Source of the DNA: Hyphomicrobium sp.
GTDB taxonomy: Bacteria > Pseudomonadota > Alphaproteobacteria > Rhizobiales > Hyphomicrobiaceae
DNA length: 64,000 nucleotides
Direction: 5' to 3'
NCBI GenBank assembly: GCA_002928735.1
Contig: PERL01000004.1
Coordinates: 186,001-250,000, forward strand
Both the position numbers and the translations under genes were made by a program. Below the pieces are notes generated by a model. It saw nothing but the letters and a program-made list of their open reading frames with translations. It was not told where the DNA came from and ran no database searches. Shown here piece after piece: positions 27,801 through 36,057 of the stretch (position 1 is its first letter; every line of letters starts with the position of its first letter).

Positions 27801-28400
27801 CTCCTGCTCCGCCCGCGTCCCGTGCCGCTGCACCTCCACGTAGAGCCGGTCGCCAAACGCCCGCTTCAAAAACTGAAGCCGCTCCTCCGCCAAACCCGGC
27901 TGCCCATCGAGCAACGCCCTGTCGATCGGCCCATCCGGCCCACCCGTCAGCGCAATGACGCCGCCCGCATGCTTCGCAATCTGATCCGCCCGCACGAACG
28001 GCGCATCTTCACCCTCCGTCCCCAAATGCGCCGCCGAGACGAGCTTCATCAGGTTCGCGTAACCGGCATCATTCATCGCATAGAGCGCCAGCAGCCCATC
28101 GCGCCACGCATGCTGCCGCACGACCGGGCCCGGCAACTGACCGGGCTTGACCTTCTTCTCAGTCAACAGACATGACAGCGACACGCCGACGATCGGCTGA
28201 ATGCCCGCCCCCGCCAGCTTGTCGGAAAACTCCAGCCCCCCGAACATATTGTTCGTGTCGGTCATGCCTAACGCCGGAAAGCCATAAGCTTCCGCAAGCT
28301 TCGCAAGCCTCCCGATCGGCAACGCGCCTTCGAGCAGCGAATAAGCCGAATGGACCTTGAGGTGAATGAATCTGGGCGGCGGCGGAATCGTCTGGCTCAT
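24861..28400 (-). CDS. dnaE: DNA polymerase III alpha subunit DnaE
   Basis: 1179 aa, normal for DnaE1. The N-terminal PHP domain begins FIHLKVHSAYSLLEGA; the palm catalytic acids are in MPDFDIDFCQDKRDQV; the helix-hairpin-helix region contains GYGFNKSHAAAYALVSYHTA; an OB-fold (RLAGIVISARERRSQKGNKF) precedes the tail. It is the replicative polymerase. It lies in the conserved order proS-lolC-lolD-dnaE, 230 bp after lolD. Confidence 0.98.
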   Translation of the reverse strand: MSQTIPPPPRFIHLKVHSAYSLLEGALPIGRLAKLAEAYGFPALGMTDTNNMFGGLEFSDKLAGAGIQPIVGVSLSCLLTEKKVKPGQLPGPVVRQHAWRDGLLALYAMNDAGYANLMKLVSAAHLGTEGEDAPFVRADQIAKHAGGVIALTGGPDGPIDRALLDGQPGLAEERLQFLKRAFGDRLYVEVQRHGTRAEQEVEPQLLDLAYRLGVPIVATNEVYFATPDDFEAHDALLCIADGRYVSEDDRRRVTREHHLKSGEAMAELFADLPEAVANTVEIAKRCAFRPKGKKPILPRFVQTSTGTDADQLAAEAAELKRQAEEGLRERLRIVPLAAGFTEDDYWSRLAFEVDVITKMKFPGYFLIVADFIKWSKANGIPVGPGRGSGAGSLVAYSLTITDLDPLRFGLLFERFLNPERVSMPDFDIDFCQDKRDQVIRYVQQKYGSDRVAQIITHGKLQARAVLRDVGRVLQMPYGQVDRLCKLVPNNPANPVTLDQAIEGEPKLQEARDTDEVVRRLLQVAQKLEGLYRHASTHAAGIVIGDRPLDELVPLYRDPKSNMPVTQFNWKMVEAAGLVKFDFLGLKTLTVLEKAVELIRRGRGISVDLATLPLDDVPAYQLLAKADTVGVFQLESTGMRESLKRLKPDRFEDIIAMVALYRPGPMDNIPTYINRKHGEEPVDFLHPMLEGILKETYGVIIYQEQVMQIAQVLAGYSLGQADLLRRAMGKKDKAEMAKQQALFVEGATKNGVKKDDAVYIFELVDKFAGYGFNKSHAAAYALVSYHTAYLKANFREEFLAASMTLDMGNTDKLSMFAAEAKKSGIPVLPPCVNASEVDFLVERPKGDEAHGAIRYSLAALKNIGASAVETIVAARTAEGPYRSLSDFASRLNPKALNKRGLETLSMAGAFDGLEPNRALVRGNVEGMIALANRQADNAAQGTSDLFGGGGGGAPSLDLKPAKAWTPMEKLQEEFDAIGFFLSGHPLDAYETVLKKLGVRRFVDFEAATARGVSSGRLAGIVISARERRSQKGNKFAFAMFSDASGQFEAVIFSDTLTASRDLLEGGTPVVLNVEAEREGDTVKMRVQSMEALDKAAAEIERGLKIVFDTGVLAARRGVLDEFKAQLKPGQAGVRRGGEVRLVLPVGARELEIVLPGRYDVSPAQAGQLSTVPGVVEVLEI

Positions 28401-28505
28401 GCCCCGACTTTAGGCGCTACCGCACGCAAACGCACCCGCGCCCGCGTTTTCCACAGCTCCACACACATGTCTCGCGAGGAACAGAAAGGCGCCACACCCG
28501 CCCGT

Positions 28506-28518
28506 ATGGTCGCACCAT
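28506..28518. promoter_or_regulatory. Small palindrome ATGGT-CGC-ACCAT
   Basis: A 13-bp inverted repeat between dnaE and lolD, 25 bp upstream of the 27-codon plus-strand reading frame. It may be an operator or chance. Confidence 0.25.
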
Positions 28519-28542
28519 CACGATCAACCCACGGAGAGCCCC

Positions 28543-28626
28543 ATGGACGCCCTGTTCGACCTGATGACCCAAAACGACGACTTTCCGGGCGCCCCCCTGC
28601 GCGACGGCGACCCCCGCCTCGAATAG
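28543..28626 (+). CDS. Possible 27-aa small protein
   Basis: ATG preceded by GGAG at 8 bp, then 27 codons ending TAG: acidic with a hydrophobic start (MDALFDLMTQNDDFPGAPLR). It lies on the opposite strand between dnaE and lolD, where no longer gene fits. The good ribosome site is the only support; codon use cannot be judged over this length. Confidence 0.3.
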   Translation: MDALFDLMTQNDDFPGAPLRDGDPRLE

Positions 28627-28633
28627 CGCGGGC

Positions 28634-29347
28634 TTAGCGCACGGCTCCGGGCGCGACCTCAACCAACTGCCCGTTCTCCATCCGCAGCACACGGTCCATG
28701 CGCGACGCAAGCTCCAGGTTATGCGTCGCGATCAGCGCCGCGACGCCCTCGCTCTTGAACAGCCCGATCAACTCGTGAAACACGAGTTCCGACGTCTTGG
28801 GATCGAGGTTGCCTGTCGGCTCATCCGCTAAGATCAGCTTCGGCTTATTCGCCAGCGCCCGGCAAATCGCGGTCCGCTGCTGCTCGCCGCCCGACAACTG
28901 CGCCGGCCGGTGATCGAGTCGGTGCCCCAGCCCCAGCGTAGTCAGAAGTTCCGTCGCCCGCGCGTTGGCAGCTTTCCTCGGCGTGCCTAAAATCATTTGC
29001 GGCAGCACCACGTTTTCCAGCGCCGAAAACTCCGGCAGCAACTGGTGAAACTGATAGATGAAGCCCACGTCCGAGCGCCGGATGCGCGTGCGCTCATCAT
29101 CGCCGAGCTTAGAACAATCCCGCCCGCCCATGATCACGGAGCCCGCCGTCGGCGTCTCCAAAAGCCCAGCGATGTGCAACAGCGTCGACTTGCCCGCCCC
29201 CGAAGGCCCAACCAGCGCCACCGCCTCGCCCGGATAGATCGCCGCACTCGCCCCATTCAAAACCGCGATCTCGCGCTCGCCCTGCTTGAAGGTGCGCATC
29301 AATCCGTCGAGTTTCAGGATCGCGGTCCCAGTCGGTGTATCGAGCAT
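28634..29347 (-). CDS. lolD: Lipoprotein-releasing ABC transporter ATPase LolD
   Basis: 237 aa. Walker [17 protein letters not shown], signature [19 protein letters not shown] and Walker [15 protein letters not shown] identify the MacB/LolD subgroup of ABC ATPases. It powers release of lipoproteins from the inner membrane to LolA. It lies 10 bp after lolC. Confidence 0.93.
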   Translation of the reverse strand: MLDTPTGTAILKLDGLMRTFKQGEREIAVLNGASAAIYPGEAVALVGPSGAGKSTLLHIAGLLETPTAGSVIMGGRDCSKLGDDERTRIRRSDVGFIYQFHQLLPEFSALENVVLPQMILGTPRKAANARATELLTTLGLGHRLDHRPAQLSGGEQQRTAICRALANKPKLILADEPTGNLDPKTSELVFHELIGLFKSEGVAALIATHNLELASRMDRVLRMENGQLVEVAPGAVR

Positions 29348-29357
29348 CCCTGTCCCC

Positions 29358-30626
29358 TCACTCGTACCGGAGCGCTTCGACGGGATCGAGCTTGGAAGCC
29401 CGCCACGACGGATAGAGCGTGGCCAGGACAGACAGCGACAAAGCCATCACCACGATCCAGGCCGTCTCCCTCGGATTGATCTCCGCCGGCAGCTTCGTCA
29501 GATAATAAACATTGGGATCGAACATCGGCGTGCCCGTCAGCGACGAAACGAATTGCCGGATGCCCTCGATATTCCAGCAGAACACGATACCGAGGATGAG
29601 CCCGGCAAGCGTTCCCACCACACCGATCGACGCGCCGGTAATCAGAAAAACCCGCATCACCGAGCCCTTCGACGCCCCCATGGTGCGCAACACGGCGATA
29701 TCGCGGCCCTTGTCCTTCACCAGCATCATCATGCCCGAAATGATATTAAGTGCCGCCACCAGAATGATGAGCGACAGGATGATGAACATCACATTCCGCT
29801 CCACCTCGAGCACCGTAAAGAACGTCTCGTTCTTCTGCCGCCAGTCGGTGACATTGATCGTCGGCCCGCCGGCCGCGCGGATTTCCGCCGAGAACTGATC
29901 CACCCGCTCCGGATCGTCCACGACGACCTCCAGCACGTCCGCCTCATCGGCCTTATTGAAGTACCGCTGGCTTTCGGCAAGCGGCATGAAAATCATGGTC
30001 TTGTCGTATTCCGACATGCCCAATTCGAAGATCGCCGAGATCATGTAGGGCTTCGATCGCGGCGCCGTCCCGAACGGCGTCGAGGCCCCGCGCGGCGACA
30101 CCAGCGTCAGCGTATCCCCTACGTTCACATAAAGCGCATTTGCCAGACGCTGCCCGATCGCGATCGTTTGCGTTCCGTCGAACCCGTCGAGCGAGCCGGC
30201 GCGAATGTTCTCCGCCACCAGCTTGAGCGACTTGATGTCTTTTTCCGCCATCCCGCGCACCAGCGCGCCTAGCGCCTGCGCACTCGATGACACCATCACC
30301 TGGCCCTCAACGATCGGCAGCGCATGCGTCACGCCCGGCACGGCCGCAATCTTCGCAGCCTTGTCCTTATAATCGGCGAACGGCTCACCGATCTTATAGA
30401 CGATGATGTGCCCATTAAGCCCGAGGATCTTGGCGAACAGATCTTTCCGGAAACCGTTCATCACGGCCATGACGATGATCAGCGTCGCCACGCCGAGCAT
30501 GATGCCAAGAAAGGAGAACCCGGCGATGACCGAGATAAACCCTTCCTTGCGCCGCGCCCGCAGGTAGCGTCCCGCGAGCAGCCACTCGAATGGCGAAAAG
30601 GGTTTTGTGTCCGGCGTCTCGGCCAT
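29358..30626 (-). CDS. lolC: Lipoprotein-releasing permease LolC/LolE family
   Basis: 422 aa from the ATG at 30626, with GGGAG about 10 bp upstream. Four membrane helices flank a periplasmic domain (about 50-280), the MacB/FtsX topology. The N-terminal [20 protein letters not shown] and [16 protein letters not shown] are typical of LolC/E. Only one permease gene is present, so two copies would pair with the LolD dimer, as in other alphaproteobacteria. Confidence 0.92.
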   Translation of the reverse strand: MAETPDTKPFSPFEWLLAGRYLRARRKEGFISVIAGFSFLGIMLGVATLIIVMAVMNGFRKDLFAKILGLNGHIIVYKIGEPFADYKDKAAKIAAVPGVTHALPIVEGQVMVSSSAQALGALVRGMAEKDIKSLKLVAENIRAGSLDGFDGTQTIAIGQRLANALYVNVGDTLTLVSPRGASTPFGTAPRSKPYMISAIFELGMSEYDKTMIFMPLAESQRYFNKADEADVLEVVVDDPERVDQFSAEIRAAGGPTINVTDWRQKNETFFTVLEVERNVMFIILSLIILVAALNIISGMMMLVKDKGRDIAVLRTMGASKGSVMRVFLITGASIGVVGTLAGLILGIVFCWNIEGIRQFVSSLTGTPMFDPNVYYLTKLPAEINPRETAWIVVMALSLSVLATLYPSWRASKLDPVEALRYE

Positions 30627-30707
30627 CCGCGGCAAGCTCCCTCAAATCCCCCCGGCTCGCCAATTGCTGACGTCCCCGGCCACACGCACGTACCGCTATC
30701 CCTGCAA

Positions 30708-30774
30708 TCGGGCCAGATTGCGTTACATCACCCTCAGCCCGCAACGCATTGAAACAATGCGCAATCTGGCCCGA
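30708..30774. repeat. Nested inverted repeat between proS and lolC
   Basis: Perfect 15-bp arms (TCGGGCCAGATTGCG at 30708-30722, complement at 30760-30774) enclose a second hairpin of 7-bp arms (CGCATTG-AAA-CAATGCG, 30745-30761), which shares bases with the outer right arm. The two stems are therefore partly exclusive. There is no T-run, so simple termination is unlikely. Confidence 0.6.
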
Positions 30775-30788
30775 ATGCGACACCCACG

Positions 30789-32324
30789 CTAGTACGACCG
30801 CCCGATCAACACGTACTCTTTCGCCGGTTCGCCGGTGAACAGACAGGTCTTGCCCTCAACCGGCGGCTGGTCCAACGGCGCGTTGCGGATCGTCAGCTTC
30901 AAGGCTTTCAGCCGCTCCGCCACCGTCTCGAGCGCCGGCCCTTCGGGCTTCGCCCACATCACACCGGCCCAGCCCTTGAACTCGCCGCCCTCTTCGTCGC
31001 CGGCCGTTGCCCCGTAGTAGGCTTCCAGATCGGCAAACGTCGTCATCGTGGTCACGATGTTTCCATCAAGCCGCGCCTTCGCTTCCGCGAAAAGCCCATC
31101 CTGAATGGCTTCCAGCAGCGTGCGCGCACCGGCCACGAACTCCGCCCGCGCCTGCGTATGCGAGATCACCTTGTCGCCGTCGCGCAGCTTGTCGCGCCGC
31201 ATGAAGGTCACGTTACCGCCCGCCGCATCGCGCCCGCCGATCTCGATGATGACGGGAGCACCACGGCGCACCCAGTTCCACCGCTTCTCCGCCGACTTGA
31301 TCGGCTTCAAATCGACGAGCACGCGAATGCCCTGCGCCTTCAACTCCGCTTCCAGCTCCGCGCAGTATGCCTTGAGCTCCGCATCCTCCGGCTTGTCTCG
31401 CAGCATCGGCACGATCACGATCTGCCGCGGCGCGATCTTCGGCGGCATGCGAAGGCCGTCATCGTCGCCATGGCTCATGATCACGCCGCCAATGAGCCGC
31501 GTGGAAACACCCCAGCTCGTCGTATGGCAGAAGGTCAGCTTGCCATCCTGGTTTTGGAACTGGATGTTCTGCGCTTCGGCGAAATGCGTGCCCAGATAAT
31601 GCGACGTGCCGGCCTGCAACGCCTTGCCGTCCTGCATCATCGCTTCGATCGAATAGGTGTTGTCGGCGCCCGGAAACCGCTCATTTGCAGGCTTTTCGCC
31701 AGCAATCACAGGCATAGCCAGCACGGTTTCGGAAAACTCGCGATAGACCTCGAGCATCTTTCGCGTCTCCGCCATCGCATCCTCGCGATCGGCGTGCGCC
31801 GTATGCCCCTCCTGCCAGAGAAACTCCGCCGTGCGCAAAAACAACCGCGTGCGCATCTCCCAGCGCACCACGTTCGCCCACTGGTTGATCAACAACGGCA
31901 GATCGCGATAGCTCTTCACCCACCGCTGGAACGCATCCCCGATGATCGTCTCCGATGTCGGCCGCACGATCAGCGGCTCTTCCAGCTTGGCGTCGGGATC
32001 CAGCACCAGCTTGCCGCCCTCGTTCTTCAGCCGGTGATGCGTAACGACCGCCATCTCCTTGGCGAAGCCTTCGACGTGCTCAGCCTCCTTGGCGATAAAG
32101 CTCATTGGGATGAACAGCGGGAAGTAGCAGTTCTCGTGCCCCGTATCCTTGATCCGCTGATCAAGCTCAGCCTGTACGCGCTCCCACACGCCCCAGCCCC
32201 ACGGCTTGATGATCATGCAGCCGCGCACGGGGCTCTGCTCGGCCATGTCGCCGTCGCGCACCGCTTCCTGGTACCACTCCGGAAAGCTCTGCTCCCGGGT
32301 CACACTGAGCGCGCGCTTACTCAT
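30789..32324 (-). CDS. proS: Prolyl-tRNA synthetase, archaeal/eukaryotic type
   Basis: 511 aa from the ATG at 32324 (SKRALSVTREQ). Class II motifs: RPTSE at 121-125 and RTAEFLWQEGHTAH at 164-177; the latter, the anticodon domain and the C-terminal extension ending VLIGRSY mark the archaeal/eukaryotic-type ProRS (ProS type 3). Most alphaproteobacteria instead carry a ~440-aa bacterial enzyme at this same locus, upstream of lolC. It charges tRNA-Pro. Confidence 0.95.
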   Translation of the reverse strand: MSKRALSVTREQSFPEWYQEAVRDGDMAEQSPVRGCMIIKPWGWGVWERVQAELDQRIKDTGHENCYFPLFIPMSFIAKEAEHVEGFAKEMAVVTHHRLKNEGGKLVLDPDAKLEEPLIVRPTSETIIGDAFQRWVKSYRDLPLLINQWANVVRWEMRTRLFLRTAEFLWQEGHTAHADREDAMAETRKMLEVYREFSETVLAMPVIAGEKPANERFPGADNTYSIEAMMQDGKALQAGTSHYLGTHFAEAQNIQFQNQDGKLTFCHTTSWGVSTRLIGGVIMSHGDDDGLRMPPKIAPRQIVIVPMLRDKPEDAELKAYCAELEAELKAQGIRVLVDLKPIKSAEKRWNWVRRGAPVIIEIGGRDAAGGNVTFMRRDKLRDGDKVISHTQARAEFVAGARTLLEAIQDGLFAEAKARLDGNIVTTMTTFADLEAYYGATAGDEEGGEFKGWAGVMWAKPEGPALETVAERLKALKLTIRNAPLDQPPVEGKTCLFTGEPAKEYVLIGRSY

Positions 32325-32624
32325 GGTGCGCACCCGACAAGGAGCATAGCGAAGGCGCAGTGGGTTCGGTCGATCGGGGCACCGCACAGGACATAAGTTG
32401 CATCACAAAGACTCTGAATGTTGCTGGGCATGATGGCCCCGGCGCACGACTCGACGGAGCGATGGTCCCGCCGTCCATACCGGGCTTCCCGCCCCCCGGC
32501 AACTTGAGCCCCGGCCGTCCCGCGACGGCACCGGCTCCGAAATCCTGTCGACGACCGCAAACGCCTGTGGATGACCGAAAAACAGCCCACGGAGACTCGG
32601 CGTATCGTCGCCCGGCATTAATCC
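32325..32624. other. Divergent promoter region, proS / Clp_N-DUF4332 gene
   Basis: 300 bp between divergent starts. No repeat, RNA or small gene was recognised; it should contain promoters in both directions, but no strong -35/-10 pair stands out. Confidence 0.5.
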
Positions 32625-34061
32625 ATGGATATGCCAATGTTTAGCGACGGCCGCGACCCGGCCCACACCTGCGCCTGCTGCGGCCAAGCCCTCCAAGCGA
32701 CCCGCAGCCTGACGCTGCAGGTTGAGGAGACTGTGCTGAACGTCTGCAATCAGGCGTTCGCCGAAGCCGATGCCATCGGCCACGCCCATGTCGACGTCGC
32801 CCATCTCATTACGGTGCTGGCCCGCGCGCCTGAAGCGCAGGGCATCTTCTGGCAGCTGAACCTGGACCCCGCTTCCATGGCCGCAGCCGCGAACCGCTGG
32901 CTCATGCGATTGAATCGCCGCCACGGCTCAGCCCCCGTCACCGCCTCGGCCGAACTGAAAGCGCTCCTGACCCGCGCCGAAGCCCGCGCCATCCGCGACG
33001 GCCGCACCCACGCCAGCCTCACCGACCTCATCGGCCTCCTCGCCGAACTCTCGGCAACCGGCGCTAACATCAGCACCCGCGAGACGAACAACACGATCCC
33101 GGCCGCACAAACACCATCACATTCGACCGTCCTGTTGAACGGCCTCCTCACCACCACGCCGCCGCGCGTCTCCACCAGCCCGACCACCGCGCACAGCAAC
33201 GCATCCATCGAGCAAGCCACACTCGCAGCCCTCCTTGCCCGCCTCGAACGCCAGGAAGCGGAACTTGCCGCCTTGCGCGCCGATGTCAACGCCAACGCGT
33301 CAGCCCGGTCCCGATCGAACCAATCCTCGTCCACACGCGCCAGTACGCGCGGCCAGAGCTATGACCCCGTTATCCACGTTCTCTCGACCCAGTCGACTGC
33401 TGATCGCGTCCACATGCGCCGCCATCTGCGTCAGCGCCAGGAAAAGGCCCGCCGCCGCCGCAACCGTCAGAGCGAGCGTCTCTCCGCCAGCAATCGCGAA
33501 CGCAACGGTGCATCCCGTTCTTGGTCGGAGCGCCGGACCAGCACCAGCCAAACGCGGGAAAGCGCAATCAAACTTCCTGAAATGGAACGTGACGACGAAA
33601 TCACCACGGGCGACACCGCCAAGCGCTTCTTCCTCGCCCTCGACGACCACATCGAACGCGCGCCTTCTATCGGCCCGAAGACAGCCGGACGCTTGATCGA
33701 CGCTGGCATTGCCACCGTCCGCGATCTACTCGCCGCAGACGCGGAGGCCATATCTGGCGCCGTTCGCGCCAAATTCATCACCGCCCAGCGCGTCCGCGAT
33801 TGGCAGGCGCAAGCCCGCCTTGTCTGTACGGTGCCCTTCCTGCGCGGCACCCACGCCCAGCTTCTCGTCGGCGCTGGCTACGCCGACCTCGACCGCATCG
33901 TCGCCGCCGAACCCAGCATCCTTTGCGCAGCGATTCTAAAATTCGCCACCACGCGCGATGGCCAAAGCGTGCTCCGCTCGGCTCCGCCCCCGGACATGGA
34001 GCGCATCGTCCGCTGGCTCCACAATGCCGCCGACGCTGAGCCCGCCCGCGCCGCCGCCTAA
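32625..34061 (+). CDS. Clp_N domain plus DUF4332 (helix-hairpin-helix) protein
   Basis: 478 aa, no ATPase domain. A short Cys pair-rich start (CACC, 16-19) precedes a Clp N-domain: two four-helix halves at about 29-95 (LQVEETVLNVCNQAFAEADA, HAHVDVAHLITVL) and 106-145 (ASLTDLIGLLAEL). A linker with a predicted coiled coil (196-222) and a very basic Arg/Ser stretch (262-312) follows. Residues about 343-470 match DUF4332: APSIGPKTAGRLIDAGIATV is a helix-hairpin-helix, then WQAQARLVCTVPFLRGTHAQ. This suggests a DNA- or RNA-binding adaptor that may recruit proteins through Clp_N; function is inferred. It stands alone on the plus strand between proS and a secreted-protein gene. No ribosome site is obvious; ATGs at 32631 and 32637 are alternatives. 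Confidence 0.82.
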   Translation: MDMPMFSDGRDPAHTCACCGQALQATRSLTLQVEETVLNVCNQAFAEADAIGHAHVDVAHLITVLARAPEAQGIFWQLNLDPASMAAAANRWLMRLNRRHGSAPVTASAELKALLTRAEARAIRDGRTHASLTDLIGLLAELSATGANISTRETNNTIPAAQTPSHSTVLLNGLLTTTPPRVSTSPTTAHSNASIEQATLAALLARLERQEAELAALRADVNANASARSRSNQSSSTRASTRGQSYDPVIHVLSTQSTADRVHMRRHLRQRQEKARRRRNRQSERLSASNRERNGASRSWSERRTSTSQTRESAIKLPEMERDDEITTGDTAKRFFLALDDHIERAPSIGPKTAGRLIDAGIATVRDLLAADAEAISGAVRAKFITAQRVRDWQAQARLVCTVPFLRGTHAQLLVGAGYADLDRIVAAEPSILCAAILKFATTRDGQSVLRSAPPPDMERIVRWLHNAADAEPARAAA

Positions 34062-34082
34062 CCGGCCAGCACCAACCCCCTC

Positions 34083-34318
34083 GTCATCCTCGAACCTGAG
34101 CGCAGTGATGGCGGACGGGGAACCAGCGCAAGCCCCGTCGAAGACACCTCATCAGCAGTGCGCTCACGCGCGCACATTCCGCTGGATCCCCGGGGCACAC
34201 GCGCCCAAGCGCGCTCCGCCGAGGATGACGTTCGGGTTTGCTCGGTCAGTGGGAACGTTAGGCAGACGTGTTCCCTCTCCCCTCAAGGAAAAGGATAAGA
34301 GTGAGGGGGCTGTTCCAC
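34083..34318. repeat. Degenerate intergenic repeat elements
   Basis: GTCATCCTCG at 34083-34092 is inverted as CGAGGATGAC at 34220-34229, the outer ends of what looks like a decayed palindromic intergenic element of a kind common in Hyphomicrobiales. Next to it (about 34264-34312) is a CCCTCTCCCCTC...GAGTGAGGGGG imperfect palindrome related to those at 6364 and 44819. The 308-bp gap holds nothing else. Confidence 0.45.
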
Positions 34319-34369
34319 GAAGGCGCCTCCGGCGGCCTACATGGAGGACAAGCGCGCAGCCGCGGTGCG

Positions 34370-35167
34370 TCACCCCGCGCACGCCAGACAGAACGAAATC
34401 GTAACCGCGGCGTCGTTCACACTAACCGACCGGATCTTCAATTCGCCCGCCGGCCCCAGCACCAGCCGCTTTTTCAACTCGCCCGCAATCTTGGCCTGGA
34501 TCTCCGGCTTATTCATCTGCGCGCGCAACATGCCGTCCAGATCCCCGCGAAGTTTGGCAATCGCTTGCCGCGCCTTCGACAGCACGGACTTGCAAATCCC
34601 GCCCGAGATCAATGCCGCACTCGGCGAGCACGACGGCGAAAACGCGCCCCCGATCTTCACCGCCTTGGCTTCGAGAGACAGACTATCCCCCACACCCACA
34701 GGTGCCAGATCGATCGAGACCGAGGCATCGCTCCACTCGATGCGCGGCAATGCGTTGACAGGCGCGCAAATCCCCGACCGGCACCGCCCAAACAATTCCG
34801 GAGCGTCGCTCTCGAACCTGAGCGTCAGCCGTACCGCGCCCGGCACAGCCTCGAACGCCACGCCCGTCGAATTGATGTCGTTCACATAGTAGGCGTAGGT
34901 GCCGCCCGCGATCGGGAACGTTCGCACCGGCACGCTCACCGGCACCTGCGTCGAGCCGATCGCCACGAATGAGCCTTGCGAGAAATCTAGAACACCACTC
35001 GCCGGCGCATTGTGCAGCCGGAGCGTCGCCCCGCCCAGCGCCTGCTGCGCGATGGCTGCCAATTCTTTGAATTCAATGCGCAATTCGGCCGCCTGTGCCG
35101 GCCCCGCCGCCACAATAGCGATCATCGCCGCAGCGATCCGCGCCAATCCCCCCATGCCCCAACGCAT
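34370..35167 (-). CDS. Hypothetical secreted protein
   Basis: 265 aa from the ATG at 35167, preceded by GGGGCGG. A signal peptide (GLARIAAAMIAIVAAGPAQA, cleavage after AQA) is followed by a soluble domain with about six cysteines (for example CRSGIC and CSPSAALISGGIC), a helical stretch (KARQAIAKLRGDLDGMLRAQ) and a C-terminal strand ending FCLACAG. The fold may be a lipid-binding periplasmic one, but no family is recognised. It sits between the Clp_N-DUF4332 gene and the DUF1467 gene, 97 bp upstream of neither promoter-like signal. Confidence 0.72.
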   Translation of the reverse strand: MRWGMGGLARIAAAMIAIVAAGPAQAAELRIEFKELAAIAQQALGGATLRLHNAPASGVLDFSQGSFVAIGSTQVPVSVPVRTFPIAGGTYAYYVNDINSTGVAFEAVPGAVRLTLRFESDAPELFGRCRSGICAPVNALPRIEWSDASVSIDLAPVGVGDSLSLEAKAVKIGGAFSPSCSPSAALISGGICKSVLSKARQAIAKLRGDLDGMLRAQMNKPEIQAKIAGELKKRLVLGPAGELKIRSVSVNDAAVTISFCLACAG

Positions 35168-35263
35168 ACCGTTCCGCCCCACGCCCGACACCAACGCGCC
35201 ATACTACCGCGCGCCACACCCCCCGGGGACACGCGATAGGTGTGCGGCAGGCACGCTCGCCCC

Positions 35264-35557
35264 CTAACCAGGCGGCGGTGGTGCCATCCGCAGAACGGGC
35301 GGAGCATCCTCAACCGGCGGCTTGGTGCCGAGCCAGTTGTTCTCCAACGCCGTCCACACGACCGCAAAAACAACGGTAGCCACAACGGTATTGATCAGGA
35401 AGACCTTTCGCAGGTTGAACCGCGAAGGCGCGCTGCCGGGTGTCCCGGGTACAACATCCGCGGTTTCGTCCTGCGTCACGACTCCGAAGGGCAGCACCGC
35501 GAACAGCACCAGCCACCAGATCATGAAAAATAGGGCAAGGCCGAGCGCAATGGTCAT
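35264..35557 (-). CDS. DUF1467 membrane protein
   Basis: 97 aa with two membrane helices (about 3-25 and 50-70). The start IALGLALFFMIWWLVLFAVL, then PFGV, and the middle FNLRKVFLINTVVATVVF are the DUF1467 pattern. The family is nearly restricted to alphaproteobacteria and usually lies between mce and proS. It starts 4 bp after the mce stop. Function unknown. Confidence 0.88.
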   Translation of the reverse strand: MTIALGLALFFMIWWLVLFAVLPFGVVTQDETADVVPGTPGSAPSRFNLRKVFLINTVVATVVFAVVWTALENNWLGTKPPVEDAPPVLRMAPPPPG

Positions 35558-35560
35558 GAA

Positions 35561-35965
35561 CTAGACCTGCTCGAGTTCGGTCAGCGTGCCCAGAAAGTCC
35601 TTCGGATGCAGGAACAGCACCGGCTTGCCATGCGCCCCGATCTTCGGGTTACCGTCGCCCAAAACCCGCGCGCCCTGCGCCTTCAACTGATCCCGCGCCG
35701 CCAGGATATCGTCCACCTCGTAGCAGACGTGGTGAATACCGCCGTCCGGGTTCCGCTCCAGGAATTTCGCAATCGGCGAATTCTCTCCCAGCGGTTCCAA
35801 AAACTCGATCTTCGTATTGGGCAGTTCCACGAACACGACCGTCACGCCATGCTCAGGCTGCGGCGTGGGATCGGTCACCTTGGCGCCCAGCGCATTTTTG
35901 TAGGTCGCCACCGCCGCGTTCAGGTCGCGCACCGCGATCGCCACATGATTGAGCCGTCCGATCAT
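35561..35965 (-). CDS. mce: Methylmalonyl-CoA epimerase
   Basis: 134 aa, glyoxalase/VOC fold. RLNHVAIAVRDLNAAVATYK and GGIHHVCYEVDDILAA carry metal-binding histidines, and KIEFLEPLGENSPIAKFLER is typical of the family. It interconverts methylmalonyl-CoA epimers in propionate or ethylmalonyl-CoA metabolism. It follows rnj by about 90 bp, upstream of DUF1467. Confidence 0.95.
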   Translation of the reverse strand: MIGRLNHVAIAVRDLNAAVATYKNALGAKVTDPTPQPEHGVTVVFVELPNTKIEFLEPLGENSPIAKFLERNPDGGIHHVCYEVDDILAARDQLKAQGARVLGDGNPKIGAHGKPVLFLHPKDFLGTLTELEQV

Positions 35966-36057
35966 GTCCCTTGCCCTTTCCGTAGTCTGTTTCCTGCCGC
36001 TATCTAGCGTGTGGACCCTGAGGTTTCCACCCCCCGGGCATGAGTGTCCGCGCCGCC

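Noticed and set aside
32325-34061. Mobile island carrying the Clp_N-DUF4332 gene
   Set aside because: No integrase, transposase, target duplication or tRNA boundary was seen; composition is like the neighbours.
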